A program made the translations under genes and the position numbers. Under the pieces are notes generated by a model, which was given only the letters and a program-made list of their open reading frames with translations, had not been told where the DNA came from and searched no databases. This document shows positions 58,721-64,000 of a DNA stretch of 64,000 nucleotides, in pieces. Position 1 is the first letter of the stretch; every line of letters starts with the position of its first letter. Source of the stretch: Melanocharis versteri (taxonomy: Eukaryota; Chordata; Aves; Passeriformes; Melanocharitidae); assembly GCA_013397845.1 (NCBI GenBank), contig VZTG01007782.1:1337311-1401310 (forward strand), read 5' to 3'.

Positions 58721-61700
58721 GGACTGCAGACACACAGATTGTCTATCTGAAAGGCTTTCAGTAGCAGTGACAGCTCACTTAGAGCATTTGGTGTAATCCA
58801 TCCAAAATTCTTCCTCAAGCATTACACATCCATTTCAGCTCCCCTGCTTTCCAGTGGTTGAAATTTGCCTTGTCTTTTAATAAGGAGGGACGTCTTTCTG
58901 CAAATTGTTTTCTTTTGTCCCGTTTATCTTCTCTGTAAAGTTTTCTTATGTTTTCTGTGAAAATGAAGCAATCCTACCTCTTTGTTGTATACACTATTTG
59001 AAGTACTACTCAGGCTGTCTGCATCTGCAATAGAAGTGTTCAGTACAGTTTTCCCTACAAATGAATTCTACTGTGAGCTTAACACCATTACACAAATCAA
59101 AAAAGGACAAACATTGGCCATTCAAGGTTTAAAAAGTTCTGTGTTTGTTATCTCAATTTTTTAAAAATCCAGTGCCAAATTTAGCATTTTTTCACCATAA
59201 TTTAACCAGTAGCTTGCGAGCCAGTGAATTGTTACGTTTTTCTCTCCTTTAAGGTCTTTCTTGAGCGCTGCCAGCCTGAGGCCTCCAGGCTCAGAGCAGG
59301 GTTAGGCAGCTCCACCTGCCACCCTCATCCCAGCGTGCAGCCCTGGGAGCGCCAGAACCTCATCCCAACCTCTTCACTCTGGAATTCCATCCCTGTAAGT
59401 CTTCTGCCCTTGAAATCCAGGCCTGGTGTCAGAATTGTATTTCCATAAAAACTGTATCTTCCATAAACAATACAGTCTTCTGCCTTCTCCCAGGACACAG
59501 CCAGCCCCTCAGCAGGGGGAACCAGTGGATCAATACCTCCTGTTTTGCCAAAAGGCCGGGAAATCAGAAGTAATTTCTGATATTTTCTACATACTCCAAA
59601 ATGAGTCCTTCAGACTCTTATGTACTCCTGCACAAAATTCAATGAAACCTTTTCCCTGTTGAGCTTCCACATTAGCTCTTCCTAATGGTTTTCAAGTGGG
59701 AAGGGTATTAATTTCTCCTATCTCCTTATCAAAGCACACATGTCTAAAAATAGATCAGATTTTCCTTTGCTGAGACAAGTGTATACATTTACAAGACAAG
59801 ACTATTCTTCTCCAGTAAATTTTACTATCACTTTATCTTCCAAAATAATTCAGTGCAATATAAACTCAGCATCAGAGAAAAAAACCTCTGATACTAAGAT
59901 TTAAAATGCCTTAATATAATTTGACTTTGATGAATAGTATATGCGGAACAAATTAGAACTATTAAAATTACTTCCACTGTAAATACAATTTGAAGAGCAT
60001 TTCACATAAAGATATAGTATTATATATTGCTAGAGGCAGTTATAAAACTCTTTAACATTTTACAACACTAACAAATTCAGTTTACATCACTGGCTATAAA
60101 TTGATCTTAACATGATTTGCATTATAGTGCCCTGTTTATAAAATGTTTACTGTCTACGACTATTTTGTCAAAAGTGAAACCTGACAGTTTGTATCTGGTT
60201 AGAACCAAGTATTTGTAAATACAGACAGAAAAACACTTGTTTCTAGACTTAACTCTTTCCTCTACTGCTTTGCTTTTATTTTAGCAAGAAATTTCTGCAA
60301 AAGTTCATCTTAACTAAGATGCATTTTGTTTTGAAAAGTCAAATTCTTCTCCTTGCATTTAATGAATCCATCTTTCACTCAGTACAATTGCTATTAAAAA
60401 CTTACAGGCCTAGTATATTCATCATTCGAATGATGTATATTTATTACATACAAATTGGTCATAGAAATTTATCATACTAATGTCCTTTTTGTGAGAAATT
60501 GAGTCCTTGTTGGCTTCAAAAGTTCCTGACTTCCTGGGCTGATCGATAATCTAAAAGAAACTTGTTTGGATTTAAAGAAACCCGATTTTCTAAGACTTCA
60601 AAAGAAACTTCTGGTCAAGTTGATTGTCCCCTCTCCAGGTGCATATTTTCTGTCCAACCCTGCACACGCTACAGACAATTTGAAAGTCACTAAGTATAAG
60701 GCACGTAAGAGGTGCAGCACCAGTTCCAGGATTACAGCTGCTCCTTATGCCAAAGGCTGCAGTTAATGAAACTGCACTGAAATTCTCAGTTCAGACCTTT
60801 TCAAGCTCGTAACTTCATTAAAATAATCTTTCTTGGATACAGCGTTCCACATTCACTATTCGAGCACAAACTGAGGACTTTTAAATCCAAGAGAAAAGAA
60901 ACTTGAAGCTTTAAGGGAGGGCAGGCAAGGATGAAGGCTCTGTCTGGGGCAGAAAGGGGAGTGTGGAGATGTAAGGTGTTCTCATACTCATTTCAGAAGC
61001 AAAGGACTTTATGCAGAGAGAGTCTGCAAGAAGCTGCATGCCACCATTGACTAGATGCCAAGTCAATTCATGAAAGAATCCTTAGTGCCTAAAATAACTG
61101 GAAATTACCTGGACTCTGAAGTTTTGTGGGTTTAACTCTCCTCAGGACAAACCTGTGTTGTTTATGGGAGACCGTAACGACAATTTTGACATCAGGCGTG
61201 GGGTTCAAAGGCTTCTTCATCAATCAAGACCTCATCAGCTCAGAAAGTTTTGGACTCACAGGGTGAATTCACGCTAAAACAGATAAATTAGGGTTTCTAC
61301 TGTTACCTCTGCAATTTCCATGTAAGAAGTTTATAACCAGAATTCTTTTAGGGCTGTTAGTGGGGCGTCTTGCCCCGCAAATTAAGCCCAAGGAGAATCA
61401 CACAGTTGTTTTTTTTTTAGCTCAGCATCGCAGCAATGCAAGTATTTGCGTCTGTAGGGAGCTGGGTGATTCTGCATGAGCACGGACGTGTCTGAAGCTG
61501 CCTACACACACAGCAGACAATGAGAGCTGCCCCGGGCAAGTTTCCATGTGCCACAGCTCACAGCCCCAGCCAGGCACCGCTTTACAAAGGTCCCCCAAAG
61601 CTCCTCTCTGTCCCCCTCTGTAACCAGGCTGGCAGCGCTGCAGGCACAACTGCACTTAAAGTTTTTACCTCTGTGATTGTAAGAAACATTCAGGAATCTG

Positions 61701-64000
61701 GGCAAAAATGGCCTCCTCTAAACAAACACGGATCTAATTCACAGCCGAGCAATACTGCAGGTAGTGACAGAGGCAGAAAATGCAGAGTAAGACAGAACAA
61801 GCATTCTTAGAGCAGCATCCAGCCTTCGTGGGAGGAAGTAATCAGACCTCTGGCAGCAATTACAATTTTTTACTGCACTGAGCTTTGTTTTTATTATGAC
61901 CCTGCTGTTGCTAAGATAGTGCTCTCAAATTACCTTACATACAGACTGTATTAAACAACAGGTTTGCCCAATTTACAGGGCCAGATGGTTCTCCAAAGTT
62001 TAATATATCATTGGATTTACACTATTAAAAAAACCCACAGCCTTGACACTGCTCAACCAAGCCAGTAAATAACTTCTCCAGTCTCCTGATAGGCACTGTG
62101 TGGATACAAAGTTTATTTCCTTTCCTGTTTGCAATTGATGCCTTGGCATGTCGGAGCAAATCCGTTTTTTGGAGCCGTAGGAAGCACTGTTAAAGAGTGA
62201 AGTCAGGATCCAGGAAATGTGCTGAACCAAAGACCTTCACACCAAAACTTCATCTGCCAGTGAGGGAAGGTAGGGCAGGTGGAGCAGCAGGATTACAGGA
62301 ACAAATTAGAAATTAGGCTGGCTTGGGAAAAAGGGAAAATAACCATATAAACAGCCAAAGGCAGCAAAACAAACTGTTTCAACCTGGATATTTCACATCC
62401 ATCGAGATGATCCTGGCGCCATCATGCCAGGAAACATTGAACTGGTTCAGAATGACGCTGAAGGGATTAACAAGAGACATGACAAACACCACCAACTTTA
62501 AATCAACACTTTAGCTGATTGCAGTTTAAACGACAGCTGTAGCAATTTAAAATAATCATTGTTCAAACAGCAATGAGATGCACTCTTGCACAGCTTATGA
62601 CGACAGCCTAAGATTCCTGTTTTAGAAGTTAAGCTTTCATGCAGGGAAACCTCTGACCTCCAGGAGCTTAAGGCCTTCTAGAATAGACAGTGGCTTTGGT
62701 GCTTCTTGGGCAGTTTCAAACTGATGAAGCAGTGGTTCTTAAGAGGGCAATCTTGAAGTTAAATTAATGCCTGATTACAGCAAATATTTATTTTGAACAC
62801 ACAGAATAGTTACTGGGGATGTGCTTTCAGAAATCTAGGACAGCTGAACATTTGGAAAGCCATGAATGTGTTAGTATAGCCTTAAAACAAAGCTCAGAAA
62901 GATTTTTTTGAAAATCCAATTAAAACCATTAAAATAGTGCTGTTTTCTGAATTAGCCACTTAAGCCTGAGGGCAAGAGATTATTCATGAGGTGCCCAACA
63001 TTATGGAGAAATTAATTCAGCACTCTAAAAATGCTTTAAAAAGCTGTGTGTCATAGTGAACTGTCATTAAAAAAAAGATAACTGTCATTGGGGTTTTTCT
63101 TTAACCCTGGTTTTACACTATACTGTGCTAAAGATTTTTACACTTTACAGCACTTTCTCACTGGTTTCCCCAATTAACCAGCTAGGAAGTCAAACATTCA
63201 CACTGTACGTTTCTGAAGATTAATTCCAATGTTTGTAAAATTTCTTTGCCCAGATTTTATACATTCCATGACACTCTGCACATCCCATTGCATACAAAGC
63301 AGTTCAAAATAATTTTTCTGGAAAACTTTGCCTCGAAGATGAATTTTCGGCTGCAATGTTGAAACAAGTCTTCAGTTTTTTAATAGCAAAGCCTTGCGCA
63401 GTAGTCATTTAGACATTTAACAGCATTTGAGATATTCAGAAAGACTCAGCATCACCTGGTCAGCAGATAAGACGCACAAGGAGTTGGTATTTCCACTTGA
63501 TCCAGTTTCTTATGCCACTGAGTTAAATGTAATATCCTGTGCCCACTTACAACACTACTACACCAGTATCCAAAACACTGATTTAAATTTTTTTACCAGA
63601 TTGTATTTTTGAGTATTGATAGTTTACAGTTGTCTAGAACTTACTCAAAACATTTCCTTGAAAAACTGAGGGCAGCTTAAGTGCTCAGAATTGTCCCTTC
63701 TTGAGCATGGTTATTGCTTGGTGAGGGGGACACCCAAATACATTCCCAAATAACTCTGCAAAATAAAAATGCTGATAAACTAATGTACATTGGAATTGTA
63801 CCCAAATGCCTATACATTCTACACCAATTCCAGCTTGGATATTGGGGTATACTCTGAACATACATTTGATTTTTTAATGCAAACTCTAAACACACATTAT
63901 TTTTATTCAGACGTGTAAAAATGGCCCAAGCAAACCTTTTTCTGAATACAGCCACCTGTGGGAAATAGTATCAGGAAAAGTAGTATCAGTTCAGCAATTT
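58721..64000. other. Right end: no gene recognised
   Basis: AT-rich sequence with only short random ORFs on both strands. By amniote synteny the 3' end of PPP1R21 should lie further right on the minus strand, but no exon of it could be identified here. Confidence 0.5.

Overview
This window is vertebrate nuclear DNA and almost certainly avian. It has short introns, low repeat content, two CR1 LINE 3' fragments of the type that dominates bird genomes, one old MIR-like SINE, CpG-rich gene starts and two small assembly gaps (runs of N). The species cannot be named from the sequence alone. No bacterial or viral gene set, CRISPR array or undescribed multi-gene system was seen. The content is a conserved amniote synteny block, in the order LHCGR (+) / GTF2A1L (-) / STON1 (-), which matches human 2p16.3 read from the opposite strand. 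FSHR would be expected left of the window and PPP1R21 to the right; neither is visible.

Layout. 1-11590 (+): the 3' part of LHCGR (luteinizing hormone/choriogonadotropin receptor), from the end of exon 4 through exons 5-11. It encodes the last 622 residues, that is LRR repeats, hinge, seven membrane helices and tail. A CR1 fragment lies in the intron between exons 9 and 10. 11591-15979: the tail-to-tail interval with both 3'UTRs. 15980-27404 (-): a complete 8-exon GTF2A1L (germ-cell TFIIA alpha/beta-like factor), 473 codons plus stop, with a CpG-rich start containing an 80-bp tandem duplication. 27405-38401: intergenic, with a MIR-like SINE near 29.6 kb and a second CR1 near 33.8 kb that carries a perfect 14-bp hairpin. 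38402-47849 (-): the three coding exons of STON1 (stonin-1), 735 codons plus stop. A CpG-rich segment at 57.85-58.7 kb, interrupted by an N gap, is the likely STON1 5' end; a candidate non-coding exon ends at 57814. 58.7-64 kb: no gene recognised.

How the genes relate. LHCGR is the gonadal receptor for LH. GTF2A1L is a germ-cell general transcription factor subunit. STON1 is an endocytic adaptor. GTF2A1L and STON1 are co-oriented, and in mammals they produce a read-through fusion called SALF. Here the STON1 penultimate exon ends in phase 0 and GTF2A1L exon 2 begins in phase 0, so an in-frame 1177-residue fusion remains possible.

Exon boundaries were read by hand from GT/AG sites, phase continuity and remembered human family sequences. 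No alignment or search was run.
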